Positions 33,842 to 42,839 of a stretch of DNA of 64,000 nt are shown piece after piece. This stretch comes from Bacteroidales bacterium. GTDB lineage: Bacteria; Bacteroidota; Bacteroidia; Bacteroidales; F082. A program made the translations under genes and the position numbers. The stretch's first letter is position 1; every line of letters begins with the position of its first letter. The stretch is taken from NCBI GenBank assembly GCA_017561025.1, contig JAFZDU010000108.1, positions 51,806-115,805 of the forward strand, given 5' to 3'. Under the pieces are notes generated by a model. That model ran no database searches, was not told where the DNA came from, and was given only the letters and a program-made list of their open reading frames with translations.

Positions 33842-33878
33842 AAAAAAAAGAGATGCTCCATTATTTTGAAGCATCTCT
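33842..33878 (-). terminator. Terminator of the por operon
   Basis: Minus strand stem AGAGATGCT/AGCATCTCT with a 12-nt loop and T8, 20 bp after the porN stop. Confidence 0.85.
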
Positions 33879-33897
33879 GTATAATTTTCATTTCGAA

Positions 33898-34752
33898 TTA
33901 ATATTCCCATAGGTTTTGTTCGAAATCTATGATAGATTGTTTTATGCGTTCTGATTCTATGAGAGCGTCGACGCCTTGTGCATATTCCTTGATGTTACGG
34001 TCGAACATATTCTCTTCTCTGTAGATGTAGCTGTCGAACATTCTCTTGAGGAATACTTCGTCGTAGCTGAGACGTGCTGCCGAGTTGTTTCTGTTATAGA
34101 AAGGAGCTTGAGAGAGCACTTCTCTTGCTGATTCGTAGTTGATCCAGAACATTGGTTGAGGTACGCTTTCGCCGTTTTCGAGTTCAATCATCTTGACAGG
34201 GCAGAGAGCGATGATCTTAACCATCAATTGTGATCTTTGTTTGTCGAAGTACCATTCTTCTTTGATACGGCAGCGTTTTACCTGTGAAGGGTCGAATTGA
34301 GAGATGATGACGGTGTCGTATTCATCGTATGGAGGATAAGGTCTTCTGAATGTTCTGTATAATGTATCTGTTTGTTTGCTCATGATTTGGCTGTAAGAAA
34401 CAGGATTAAGCAATTCGCCTGTAGACTCATCGTTATAAGCTGTTATTTTGCCTTCTTTCATAGCGTCTGTTATGACTGTGATGAAGTTCTTCCAGTTTTG
34501 ATGTGATATCATAGGGTAGTAGAATCCTTGATTCATTTTTTGACGGAAGTCTATTTCACGCCAGATAGTCTTTTTCCACATAACATCAGCTTCTCTTACT
34601 GAAGGGAGTGGCATGACAGCCTTAGTGCCTGTTGCGTTTTCGACATATATGCCGTCGGTATAAGTTTGGTCCATGAAATATTGTGCTGATGCCTTAGGGG
34701 CGAAGAACAATGATATACCGAAGAGACCGATTATTACAAATAACTTTTTCAT
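33898..34752 (-). CDS. porN: T9SS ring protein PorN/GldN
   Basis: Periplasmic protein that forms the ring with lipoprotein PorK below the outer membrane and contacts PorM. Signal peptide MKKLFVIIGLFGISLFFAPKASA is followed by the family segment (DVMWKKTIWREIDFRQKMNQ). The 284-residue length is normal. It is the last gene of the porPKLMN operon and is followed by a terminator. Confidence 0.93.
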   Translation of the reverse strand: MKKLFVIIGLFGISLFFAPKASAQYFMDQTYTDGIYVENATGTKAVMPLPSVREADVMWKKTIWREIDFRQKMNQGFYYPMISHQNWKNFITVITDAMKEGKITAYNDESTGELLNPVSYSQIMSKQTDTLYRTFRRPYPPYDEYDTVIISQFDPSQVKRCRIKEEWYFDKQRSQLMVKIIALCPVKMIELENGESVPQPMFWINYESAREVLSQAPFYNRNNSAARLSYDEVFLKRMFDSYIYREENMFDRNIKEYAQGVDALIESERIKQSIIDFEQNLWEY

Positions 34753-34769
34753 TATTTATTTCCTTTCGA

Positions 34770-36452
34770 TTATTTAATTTCAATATTAATAGGATTCAAT
34801 GTACGGATAGCGCCGTCTGGACCTTTAGCTTGGATGTTTTCGAAGAAGAGCTTTTGTCCTTTCTTTGCTGATCTTATCATGTCGTTTACTTCTTGGTTGA
34901 AGCGGCCGCCTTTTATCGTTCCTGATGACTTATAGTCGCCTCCTGATATTGTTGCCAAGGTATAAGAAACGACATTGTATTGGAAGTCGCCGAATTCGAA
35001 GTCGCCCATGTCTGGGATGATGCCGCCTGCTGCTTGAAGTTCGTCTTTGCCGATTTTGCCGCTTGAGATGCTGCCTATCTTAGCTTCTGGGCTAGGAACG
35101 CGTTTGATGCGGAAGTCGTGAGATCCGAGAACCACTTTCTTGCCGTTGATAGTTGTTGAAGCTGTTATAGTGGTATTCTTTTCTCCTGCTGGCACTTCTA
35201 CGAGATATAATCCAGCCTGGCTGCCTTTTTCAATTTTGCCCTTGCTGATAGTAACTTCAATCTTGTCGTTAGAGATGCCTGGAGCTGAGACCGAGATAGG
35301 GTTTTTCAAGCCTTGATACAATATCATCATTTGTGTTGGAGCCACTGTTGCTGAAGGTGGAGCCACAGTATATGATGATTGGAATGGATAAGGTTCTATC
35401 TCTCCTGTTTCAGGGTTAGCCATCTCGATGACACCGGCGAAGTATTGTTCACCTTCTGTATTTGTTGGTATTTTGATGGATACAATGCCGTTCTTGCTTG
35501 ATACTTTTTGTATTGCAGAAGAGTTGGCTTTGCTGATTTCCTTCACGCCTCTTGCATATTTAGCGTCGAATTTTCTTGTTGTATCGTGAGCGGCGATGAA
35601 GATATCGGCTTCATAATCCTGTCCTTGTAATATATAAGTTGTCTTAGGGAAGACCTTAGCTTCCAAAGAATTGAACTTATAGTCAGTAGCTCCGATTCTC
35701 TTGAATAATTCAGAGATGGCGTCGAATTCTATAGTCTGAACTTCACCTATGATCTTGTTCAAGATAGCGACGTCAGCTGCGAGGATAACATGATAGAAGT
35801 TCTTTTGTTCCCAGCTTAATCTGTTGTTGTTAGCGTCATAATATTCGCCGTCTGTTCTCAATCCTACTAAATCGCTGTAGTTGTTCATTCCTGCAGATTG
35901 CATTGTGCTGATGACGAATGTACGATATTCATTGATTTTTTCGCGTAACTCTGTAGCCTTGCCTTCATTGATCATGAAGTTTGTTGGAGCATCGTACTTG
36001 TCTTTTGCGCTTATGTTCTTGAGGTTGAATTCGTGGAAGATACGTCTGTTCTTGCTTGGGTCGGCTTTTTCCTTGTTACGGATGAGAATGTTTTTCTCGT
36101 CTTTTGGGTTGAAGATTTCTTCTTTAGTAACTTCTTCTGTTACCATAACCAAAGGAAGCTTTATTTCTGATTCGATATAGTTGATTAACTCATCTGTTTT
36201 TTTACGAATCTCTATAGCCTTATTCCAATAGTCGGCAGCCTTTTCAGGTTGCTTTTCATATTGTTGTTCGAAAGTGATATAATAATCTTTGATTTTGTTT
36301 TCAACGCTTGCGTTAGATGTTTCGATACCATCGTTAACGATAGCGAAGGCATCGAGAATATCGACGGAGACGTTGAGAGCTAGCAAGGCAGTCAATACTA
36401 GATACATCATCGATATCATCTTCTGCCTTGGGGTTTCTTTTCCACCTGCCAT
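34770..36452 (-). CDS. porM: T9SS motor-shaft protein PorM/GldM
   Basis: Inner-membrane protein with one helix near the N-terminus (MMYLVLTALLALNVSVDIL) and a long periplasmic shaft that transmits PorL motor movement to the PorKN ring. The opening GGKETPRQKMISMMYLVLTA is highly characteristic. The 560-residue length is normal. Gap to porN is 17 bp. Confidence 0.95.
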   Translation of the reverse strand: MAGGKETPRQKMISMMYLVLTALLALNVSVDILDAFAIVNDGIETSNASVENKIKDYYITFEQQYEKQPEKAADYWNKAIEIRKKTDELINYIESEIKLPLVMVTEEVTKEEIFNPKDEKNILIRNKEKADPSKNRRIFHEFNLKNISAKDKYDAPTNFMINEGKATELREKINEYRTFVISTMQSAGMNNYSDLVGLRTDGEYYDANNNRLSWEQKNFYHVILAADVAILNKIIGEVQTIEFDAISELFKRIGATDYKFNSLEAKVFPKTTYILQGQDYEADIFIAAHDTTRKFDAKYARGVKEISKANSSAIQKVSSKNGIVSIKIPTNTEGEQYFAGVIEMANPETGEIEPYPFQSSYTVAPPSATVAPTQMMILYQGLKNPISVSAPGISNDKIEVTISKGKIEKGSQAGLYLVEVPAGEKNTTITASTTINGKKVVLGSHDFRIKRVPSPEAKIGSISSGKIGKDELQAAGGIIPDMGDFEFGDFQYNVVSYTLATISGGDYKSSGTIKGGRFNQEVNDMIRSAKKGQKLFFENIQAKGPDGAIRTLNPINIEIK

Positions 36453-36497
36453 TGTTTATTGTTTTATTGAGTTAATGAATTAGCTTAATAAATAATA

Positions 36498-37193
36498 TCA
36501 AGATTTGACGTTCATTGCTGAGAGCATGTTGCCGTAAACAGTATTGAGAGCTGTCATACGTTTTGACAAGTCAGCGATTTGGTGGTTAAGAGCCTCTGTT
36601 GAAGAAGCAGACATATTGACTTTCTCTATATATTCTGCCATTGTTTTGTTCAACTGTTTGTTTGTTTCGGCTACTATCAAAGAGCTTTGAAGTTGTACTT
36701 CGAGAGCGTTAGCTGATTCAGCGGCTTTACGCATTACCTTTGCGTATTCGTTTGTAGCTGCGACAGCGTTGCTGATTTCTGCCATTTGAGCAGCGTTTTC
36801 ACTGAGTTTGTTGATGCCGGCGCCTAATCTTTCTAATGCTTGTTCGCTGATGTTAGCTTTGCTGAACATTTCATCAAGTTGTGATGCAGCGCTACTAGTT
36901 GTATTTTGTGTTCTTGGTGTTGATTTCTCATTGCTTTCAACGCCGTGATATGCATTTTTGAATTCAGGATAAACCAAGCTCCAGTCTGGTTCTACGTGTG
37001 GTGGTTCGAAAGCTGACAAGAAGAATATAACTGCTTCTGTCAAAAGACCTATTGTCAACATAGCGTTAGCGCCTTGCCAGTGTGTGAGTTTGAACAATGC
37101 ACCGACGAGAACGATAGATGCACCTATACCATACACAACGCCCATTACCTTTTTATACTTTCTGCTTGCTAAAAAATTACTGAACTTACCCAT
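36498..37193 (-). CDS. porL: T9SS motor protein PorL/GldL
   Basis: Inner-membrane proton-driven motor stator of the type IX system. Two helices are visible at about residues 15-35 (VMGVVYGIGASIVLVGALF) and 43-60 (AMLTIGLLTEAVIFFLSAFEPP), joined by KLTHWQGAN. The cytoplasmic C-terminal part is a coiled coil (about 105-225). The conserved glutamate in helix 2 (LLTEAVIFF) fits the proposed proton path. Confidence 0.95.
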   Translation of the reverse strand: MGKFSNFLASRKYKKVMGVVYGIGASIVLVGALFKLTHWQGANAMLTIGLLTEAVIFFLSAFEPPHVEPDWSLVYPEFKNAYHGVESNEKSTPRTQNTTSSAASQLDEMFSKANISEQALERLGAGINKLSENAAQMAEISNAVAATNEYAKVMRKAAESANALEVQLQSSLIVAETNKQLNKTMAEYIEKVNMSASSTEALNHQIADLSKRMTALNTVYGNMLSAMNVKS

Positions 37194-37238
37194 TTTATTC
37201 TTGTTATTTTAAATTCTTTAATACTATTCTTTCTTTAA

Positions 37239-38609
37239 TTAATTGTAAACTCTTGATGATTTTGATGGATTGTCGCCTTTGTTAACGCCGAGATAAGGCT
37301 GGATACAACGGAATCCGATGTAACATTTTGCTGTATCTTGGTATTCATAAGAACGTGTTGTTACTTCTAAATAATAAGCGATGTCTTTCCATGAACCTCC
37401 GCGAACGACTTTTCTCTTCATGATTGGAGGGTCGTTTTCTTTAGCGTTGTATGTATAGTTAGGATTCATGTCCCATGTGAAGTTGTATGATACTGGGTCG
37501 AATGCGCTGTTTGTCCATTCAGCTACGTTACCAGCCATGTCATACAATCCCCAATCGTTTGGAGGGTAGTGGCCTACTACTAATGTTGTCAGGCCGCCGT
37601 CGGCGATATAGTTGCCGCGTAATGGCTTGAAGTTGGCCAAGAAGCAGCCTCTGTCGTTACGTGTGTAAGGGCCGCCCCATGGATAAGGGTTGAGGTGGTT
37701 GCCGCCGCGTGCTGCCCATTCCCATTCTGCCTCGGTAGGAAGACGGAACTCTGACAATACCATTTCGCCTTTTTGTGATTTCAAATAGTTGTTTAATTTC
37801 TCTGTACGCCAGATACAGAATGCTTTGGCTTGATTCCAGTTGACTCCAACAACAGGATAGTTGTCGTATGCAACATGCCAGAAATATTTTTCTGTCAATG
37901 GATCGTTGAATGAATATGCATAGTCGTGAATCCATGCTAAGGTATCAGGATAAACGTTGATTTTTTCTCTTCTGATGTATGCTGAACGGTCTGTCATACC
38001 TTGTGGACGGTTAGCTAAACCTGCATTGCGGTAGTCAGCATCGTTTTTGAATTCTTTCTTTGCCGCTGCTTGAAGGTCAACCCAGAAATATTCATAGAAC
38101 AATTTTCTTGTGTCTATCTCTTTCTTGTTATAGAAGCGTTCGTGTTCAGGAAGATATAACTCACTCAAGGCTTCTCTGACGTCTTGGTCTTCGCTGTTCC
38201 AGTTCAAGTCTTCGCTCCAATTTAAATAAGGTGGATCGTAAACTTCGCCTGTCTTAGGGTTTTCGCTGATGAGATATACATCAGGCTGAACTTCTCCTAA
38301 CAATGTTCTTGCGATAGAGTCTCTAACCCAATATACAAATTCACGATATTCGTTATTTGTAATCTCAGTCTCATCCATATAGAATGAAGATACGGAGATT
38401 GTCTTTGGTTGTGTCACTTGTCCTGATGCAACGTCTTGACCTCCAACGCCCATTGTATAGCTGCCCATTGGAACGAATACCATTCCGTAAGGATCAGGCT
38501 GGTAAAATGGTTTGGATTTCTTTCTTACACCGACCAACTCTCCTTGATTTGTATTGCCACATCCAATGAGAGTAAAAACGATTAAACTTAATACCAATAA
38601 TTTTTTCAT
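37239..38609 (-). CDS. porK: T9SS ring lipoprotein PorK/GldK
   Basis: Outer-membrane lipoprotein that builds the ring with PorN. The lipobox is LIGC (Cys17). The rest is an FGE-sulfatase (SUMF1) fold: MVFVPMGSYTMG near the start, VGVNWNQAKAFCIWR, FRLPTEAEWEWAARGG and KVVRGGSWKD. It has lost enzyme function in this family and is structural. The 456-residue length is normal. Confidence 0.95.
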   Translation of the reverse strand: MKKLLVLSLIVFTLIGCGNTNQGELVGVRKKSKPFYQPDPYGMVFVPMGSYTMGVGGQDVASGQVTQPKTISVSSFYMDETEITNNEYREFVYWVRDSIARTLLGEVQPDVYLISENPKTGEVYDPPYLNWSEDLNWNSEDQDVREALSELYLPEHERFYNKKEIDTRKLFYEYFWVDLQAAAKKEFKNDADYRNAGLANRPQGMTDRSAYIRREKINVYPDTLAWIHDYAYSFNDPLTEKYFWHVAYDNYPVVGVNWNQAKAFCIWRTEKLNNYLKSQKGEMVLSEFRLPTEAEWEWAARGGNHLNPYPWGGPYTRNDRGCFLANFKPLRGNYIADGGLTTLVVGHYPPNDWGLYDMAGNVAEWTNSAFDPVSYNFTWDMNPNYTYNAKENDPPIMKRKVVRGGSWKDIAYYLEVTTRSYEYQDTAKCYIGFRCIQPYLGVNKGDNPSKSSRVYN

Positions 38610-38627
38610 CTTATTTTATTTGTTATT

Positions 38628-39581
38628 TTATAAATATCTGATACTACGATATATTCTTGGTGATTTTTCCAGATTCATCTTGAACATATAACTCAAACAT
38701 ACTTCGTGTGAACCTTGTACGGCAATTCCCATAGTGTTGATGTCGTATGAATATGAAATCTGAAGATCCTTTATTTTAAATCCTACCATAGCCGCTACCG
38801 ACTCCTGGTATCTGTAGTTAACGCCAAACCATACTTTATTATTGTATTGAAGTTTGGCTCCGGCATTAATTTGTGTAGATGCTATGTCGCTCATAAGGCA
38901 TAATGAAGGCATCAGAACGTAAACTGGATTGTTGAACTGATATTCATATCCTGCCATGAGGTAGAAAGTTCTGTCGCCCACAAAGCTTGCACTTGATGAT
39001 GCGTTTTCAATAAGCTGTTTGCCTTTTGACTCGAAAAGGTTTGTGATAGACATACCGATGTAGAATGTCTCTGGAATCTGCCAGAACAGACCAAAGTTAG
39101 CGTCGATTAGCATGTCGCTCTGTTCGCCTTGAGGAATTATTGGGTCGTTCGCTACCGTAGGAGTGAATTTGGAAAAGTCGACAGATCTGTTGAGCATGTT
39201 GAGTGCAAGACCCATACCCAAAGTACCTGGGCCTAAATCCAGGTGCAAGGAATAACCCATATTCAAGTTGATATTGTTTTCAAAGGCGATATTGTCTTTT
39301 ACGATTGACAATGAAGCTCCGCCTTTTAATATTTTTACAGGGATGTCTCCTGAGAATAACATGGTCTTTGGCGCTACGGAGTTTCCGTTCATGTCTTTGA
39401 ATCCTGTCCATTGATCTCTGTAGATACCCATCACGTTGACACCTTCGCTGAGACCTCCGAAGCCAGGGTTGACGCTAGCATAAGAATTACTGTAGTTGGT
39501 AAACATAGGAGCTTGTTGCGCCATCATGAGAAATGACATCGCAACAAATATTACGGTCAGTATGTATCTTAGCTTTTGCAC
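38628..39581 (-). CDS. porP: T9SS outer-membrane protein PorP/SprF
   Basis: Type IX outer-membrane beta-barrel of the PorP/SprF family, thought to anchor the PorKN ring or the peptidoglycan-binding PorE. Signal peptide MQKLRYILTVIFVAMSFLMMA precedes QQAPMFTNYSNSYASVNPGFGG, the family signature (given in part). The 317-residue length is typical. It begins the por block, 98 bp after rseP. Confidence 0.93.
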   Translation of the reverse strand: MQKLRYILTVIFVAMSFLMMAQQAPMFTNYSNSYASVNPGFGGLSEGVNVMGIYRDQWTGFKDMNGNSVAPKTMLFSGDIPVKILKGGASLSIVKDNIAFENNINLNMGYSLHLDLGPGTLGMGLALNMLNRSVDFSKFTPTVANDPIIPQGEQSDMLIDANFGLFWQIPETFYIGMSITNLFESKGKQLIENASSSASFVGDRTFYLMAGYEYQFNNPVYVLMPSLCLMSDIASTQINAGAKLQYNNKVWFGVNYRYQESVAAMVGFKIKDLQISYSYDINTMGIAVQGSHEVCLSYMFKMNLEKSPRIYRSIRYL

Positions 39582-39679
39582 TATTCTAATTTATTATTGT
39601 ATTTTAACTTTATTTTTTTTCGTTTATTGTGTTTGTTTATAATCAATAATGATTTAGTTTGACACCTTATTAATTAATG

Positions 39680-41137
39680 TCATCGGAACAGCCTTATGAT
39701 ATCGTTTCCGTTTGCAATAATCAATAATGCGAATAATATGAACAAGCCAACCATCTGAGCTATTTCCATGAACTTGTCGTTAGGTTTTCTTCTTGTTATG
39801 ATTTCATATAAGAGGAAGAGCACATGGCCTCCATCGAGAGCTGGTATAGGCAAGATGTTCATTACTGCCAATATTATGGACAAGAAAGCTGCAAGTCTCC
39901 AGAATTGTGCCCAGTCGAATGTTGATGGGAAAATGCTTCCTATTGTGATGAATCCGCCGAGGCTTTCGTATGCCTTATTGCTTGGGTTGAAGATAAGCTT
40001 CAGCTGTTTCCAGTAGTCGCTCAGCTCTTTTCCTGTTTTGTTGAATCCTTCTGGGATGGCTTCAAACAATGTATATTCCTGTGTCTTTAATTCTAATGTC
40101 GCTGCTGCATAGACTCCTAATTTGGCGTCGCCAGGAAGTTGTATGCTGATGTTCAATGTATCAGTACCGCGTATTATACCGATGTTGACATCTTGTTCTG
40201 CGAAATCTGTTATGGCATTTGTGAAATCGTTGTAATATGGAACGTGGATGTCGTTTATCATTATTATCCTATCGCCTTTCTGCATGCCGGCCTTCTGTGC
40301 TGGAGAGCCTGGAATGAAATCACCGATGACGAAAGGTGTTCTGTATGATATAAGAAATGATTTGTCGTTGACTAATTTGGCTACTATATCTTCTGGAAAT
40401 TCAATCTTGATGCTTTCTCCGTTTCTTTCAACTTCTATATACTCTGGGCTTTCGAGCAAAATCTCCATTGAAATCTGGTTGAAGTTTTCAATATAATTGC
40501 CGTTGACAGATAAAATCTTGTCGCCGTCTCTGAGACCTAATTCCTTGCCAAGTTTGCCAGCTTGAATTCCGTATTTGTTTACTTCTGATGTTGGAAGATA
40601 TTGTGAACCTTGAGAGATGAGAAGTCCGGTGTAAATGAAATAAGCCAGGATTACGTTCATTACAACACCGCCTACCATAACGATGAGACGCTGCCATGCG
40701 GGCTTGCTTCTGAATTCCCATGGCTGTGCAGGCTTTTTCATCTGTTCCAAATCCATAGATTCGTCAATCATGCCGGCTATTTTGCAGAATCCTCCGAGAG
40801 GAAGCCATCCTATACCGAATTCAGTTGTTTCTTCATCGGTACGCCAGTCGTCTGTTGGCAATGTGCTTAAATCTATTGATTCGTAAGTTGTTTCTTTTTT
40901 CTTTGTGATTGGGTCTATACGTTCGTGAGTGATGTATTTTTCAGGAACGTTTTTGCTGAAGAATGAGAAGCGCCATTTGCCATGGACTTTCTTGCAGCGG
41001 AAAAGTGAAAAGTAAGGGTTGAAGAAGATGTAGAATTTCTCTACTCTAATCTTGAATATTCTTGCTGTTATAAAATGACCGAACTCGTGTACAGTCACTA
41101 AGATAGTGAGAGCTAATACGAGTTGTAATATTTTCAT
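39680..41137 (-). CDS. rseP: Site-2 intramembrane metalloprotease RseP
   Basis: Zinc protease that cuts membrane anti-sigma factors and signal-peptide remnants. The HEFGH active site is in TVHEFGHFITA near residue 20, and the third ligand is in NILPIPALDGGHVLF. Two PDZ-like segments lie between. I chose ATG 41137 (MKILQLVLALT); an in-frame ATG at 41149 adds MVVL. In Bacteroidetes the gene is often beside dxr; here it precedes porP, which may link cell-envelope stress to secretion. Confidence 0.93.
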   Translation of the reverse strand: MKILQLVLALTILVTVHEFGHFITARIFKIRVEKFYIFFNPYFSLFRCKKVHGKWRFSFFSKNVPEKYITHERIDPITKKKETTYESIDLSTLPTDDWRTDEETTEFGIGWLPLGGFCKIAGMIDESMDLEQMKKPAQPWEFRSKPAWQRLIVMVGGVVMNVILAYFIYTGLLISQGSQYLPTSEVNKYGIQAGKLGKELGLRDGDKILSVNGNYIENFNQISMEILLESPEYIEVERNGESIKIEFPEDIVAKLVNDKSFLISYRTPFVIGDFIPGSPAQKAGMQKGDRIIMINDIHVPYYNDFTNAITDFAEQDVNIGIIRGTDTLNISIQLPGDAKLGVYAAATLELKTQEYTLFEAIPEGFNKTGKELSDYWKQLKLIFNPSNKAYESLGGFITIGSIFPSTFDWAQFWRLAAFLSIILAVMNILPIPALDGGHVLFLLYEIITRRKPNDKFMEIAQMVGLFILFALLIIANGNDIIRLFR

Positions 41138-41171
41138 TAAAACTACCATTCGTTATAAATTTTTTAATCCG

Positions 41172-41179
41172 CAAAGATA
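41172..41179 (-). promoter_or_regulatory. -7 element for rseP
   Basis: Minus strand TATCTTTG, 22 bp before the upper ATG (41149). Confidence 0.6.
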
Positions 41180-41250
41180 ATAAAAAATGTTGTTTGTTTT
41201 AAGGGGATTTCTATAAATTACTTTGCAAATGATTTATGAATTTTCCTATG

Positions 41251-41318
41251 AGAAGATTTTTGTTTTTCCTGGAAGAGCATAGCGAGCTATGTGATTGAAA
41301 GAAAGGCGAAAAGATTCT
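41251..41318. repeat. Imperfect long palindrome around CATAG-CGAG-CTATG
   Basis: A perfect 5-bp stem with loop CGAG sits in the middle of arms of about 22 nt that match at most positions. It lies in the 244-bp gap between the LytM peptidase and rseP. The rest of this gap shows only the rseP -7 box. Confidence 0.5.
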
Positions 41319-41393
41319 GATAAAAAACATAAAGCATGCAAAAGTTTTTTTTGACATTATAAAAAAATCAACTGGGAATTTATAGAATATCCC

Positions 41394-42278
41394 TTAATTG
41401 CTTTCGAAAGAAATATAATCTTCCGGATTTAATGGTGTTCCGTTGTACCATAACTCGAAATGAAGGTGTGGTCCGGTTGACATGCTGCCGCTGTTTCCGT
41501 AGATTGCTATAGGCTCCCCGGCACTGACGAAGTCACCATCATCTTTAAGCAGGACTGCATTATGTTTGTATACAGAAAATAGGTTTCCATTGTGTTGTAT
41601 GCCAATGCAATATCCGTATTCAACGGTCCAGTCGGAATATATTACAGTGCCGTCTGCTACAGCCTTGATGACGGAATTGTTATTGGCTACAATATCTATT
41701 CCATAATGTTTTTCCTCTCTGTTGAAATGGCTTGTCACTATGCCTGTCATAGGACTGAAAAATGATACTAGTTTGTAGTCGGATGTGATATCGTTGGTGA
41801 GGCTATGGTTGAACAGATTGTTTCTTGTCTCGTTTTCGTATTCGATACGGAAAATGCTGTCCTTTTTAGACTTTTTGTTTGTGATATTGCTGAAATCGGT
41901 ATTGCTTGATTTTGTCAGAAGCGAGTTGATGCTGTCGCTGTCGAAGTCATCGCCCATGATGATTCTTTTCATGTTGTTGATGTATAAGTCTTTCTGCTTG
42001 AATACCATCTCCAAAGAATCAGCTCTTTGTTCCATTTCATAGACACGGCGGTTGAGGCTCACGTCGGTATATCCTGGGATATATTCGCGTAATGGAGTGA
42101 ATGCGATGAGATATGTGACTAATACTATAAGCAGCACTGACGACACTATTATTGCGTTGAAAAGGTTGAGCAAGGTGAATTTAAAATGAACCTTTTCCTC
42201 GTAAGTGTCGTGGCTATAGACCACTATACGATATTTTTTTCTTAGTCTGTCTTTTAGTTTCTTTTTCTCTTTATCCAT
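41394..42278 (-). CDS. M23 (LytM) peptidoglycan endopeptidase, membrane-anchored
   Basis: A 294-residue protein with one N-terminal membrane helix (AIIVSSVLLIVLVTYLIAF at about 40-58), a periplasmic coiled coil and a C-terminal LytM domain. The zinc motifs HYGID and HLHFE are intact, so it should be an active endopeptidase that cuts peptidoglycan peptide bridges, perhaps in growth or division. It ends 4 nt after the next gene's start region, in one operon with the acyltransferase and dnaX. Confidence 0.9.
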   Translation of the reverse strand: MDKEKKKLKDRLRKKYRIVVYSHDTYEEKVHFKFTLLNLFNAIIVSSVLLIVLVTYLIAFTPLREYIPGYTDVSLNRRVYEMEQRADSLEMVFKQKDLYINNMKRIIMGDDFDSDSINSLLTKSSNTDFSNITNKKSKKDSIFRIEYENETRNNLFNHSLTNDITSDYKLVSFFSPMTGIVTSHFNREEKHYGIDIVANNNSVIKAVADGTVIYSDWTVEYGYCIGIQHNGNLFSVYKHNAVLLKDDGDFVSAGEPIAIYGNSGSMSTGPHLHFELWYNGTPLNPEDYISFESN

Positions 42279-42281
42279 AAT

Positions 42282-42836
42282 TTATTCGGACAAGTTATAT
42301 TTTTCCGGATGCTTTGCTGTTATTCCTCTGTAGAAGTTTTCCATGAATTTCCAGTCTTCTTCATAATTTCCTGTAGGATAAAACATTGGGCCGAATCCAA
42401 GTTCTTTTTTCTTGAAGTCCAAAAATCCCAATACCACTGGCACATTTGCTTTTTCAGCGATATAGTAGAATCCTTTCTTCCAGTTGCGTACGAGTTTTCT
42501 GGTTCCTTCAGGAGCTATGACAATGTTGAGGGTGTCGTATTTCTTGAACACGGCAGCAACCTGTGTGACTGTGTTGTTGTTTCTGCTTCTGTCGACAGGC
42601 AGTCCGCCCATCTTCTCCAAAATTTGTTTTAAGATTGGGTAGTCAAAGAATTCTTTCTTTATCAAGAATTTGACAGGCATGTCTAAAGAATAGTATGCAA
42701 GTCTTCCCAAGATGAAATCGGCCATGCTGGTATGTGGTGCTACAGTGATGACGCATTTCTTTACTGGGACAGTCCCCACTATTTTCCATCCTAATACTTT
42801 TAAGGTTTTTTCACCTATCCATCTCCAGATTCCCAT
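42282..42836 (-). CDS. Lysophospholipid acyltransferase-like protein (PlsC superfamily)
   Basis: A 184-residue acyltransferase. The catalytic motif has the form HxxxxD in PHTSMADF, and EGTR occurs in IAPEGTRKLV. The protein is short, without clear membrane helices, so it may be a peripheral enzyme. It may transfer acyl chains to glycerol phosphates or ornithine-type lipids. It lies between dnaX and the LytM gene with gaps of 3 bp. Confidence 0.85.
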   Translation of the reverse strand: MGIWRWIGEKTLKVLGWKIVGTVPVKKCVITVAPHTSMADFILGRLAYYSLDMPVKFLIKKEFFDYPILKQILEKMGGLPVDRSRNNNTVTQVAAVFKKYDTLNIVIAPEGTRKLVRNWKKGFYYIAEKANVPVVLGFLDFKKKELGFGPMFYPTGNYEEDWKFMENFYRGITAKHPEKYNLSE

Positions 42837-42839
42837 ATG

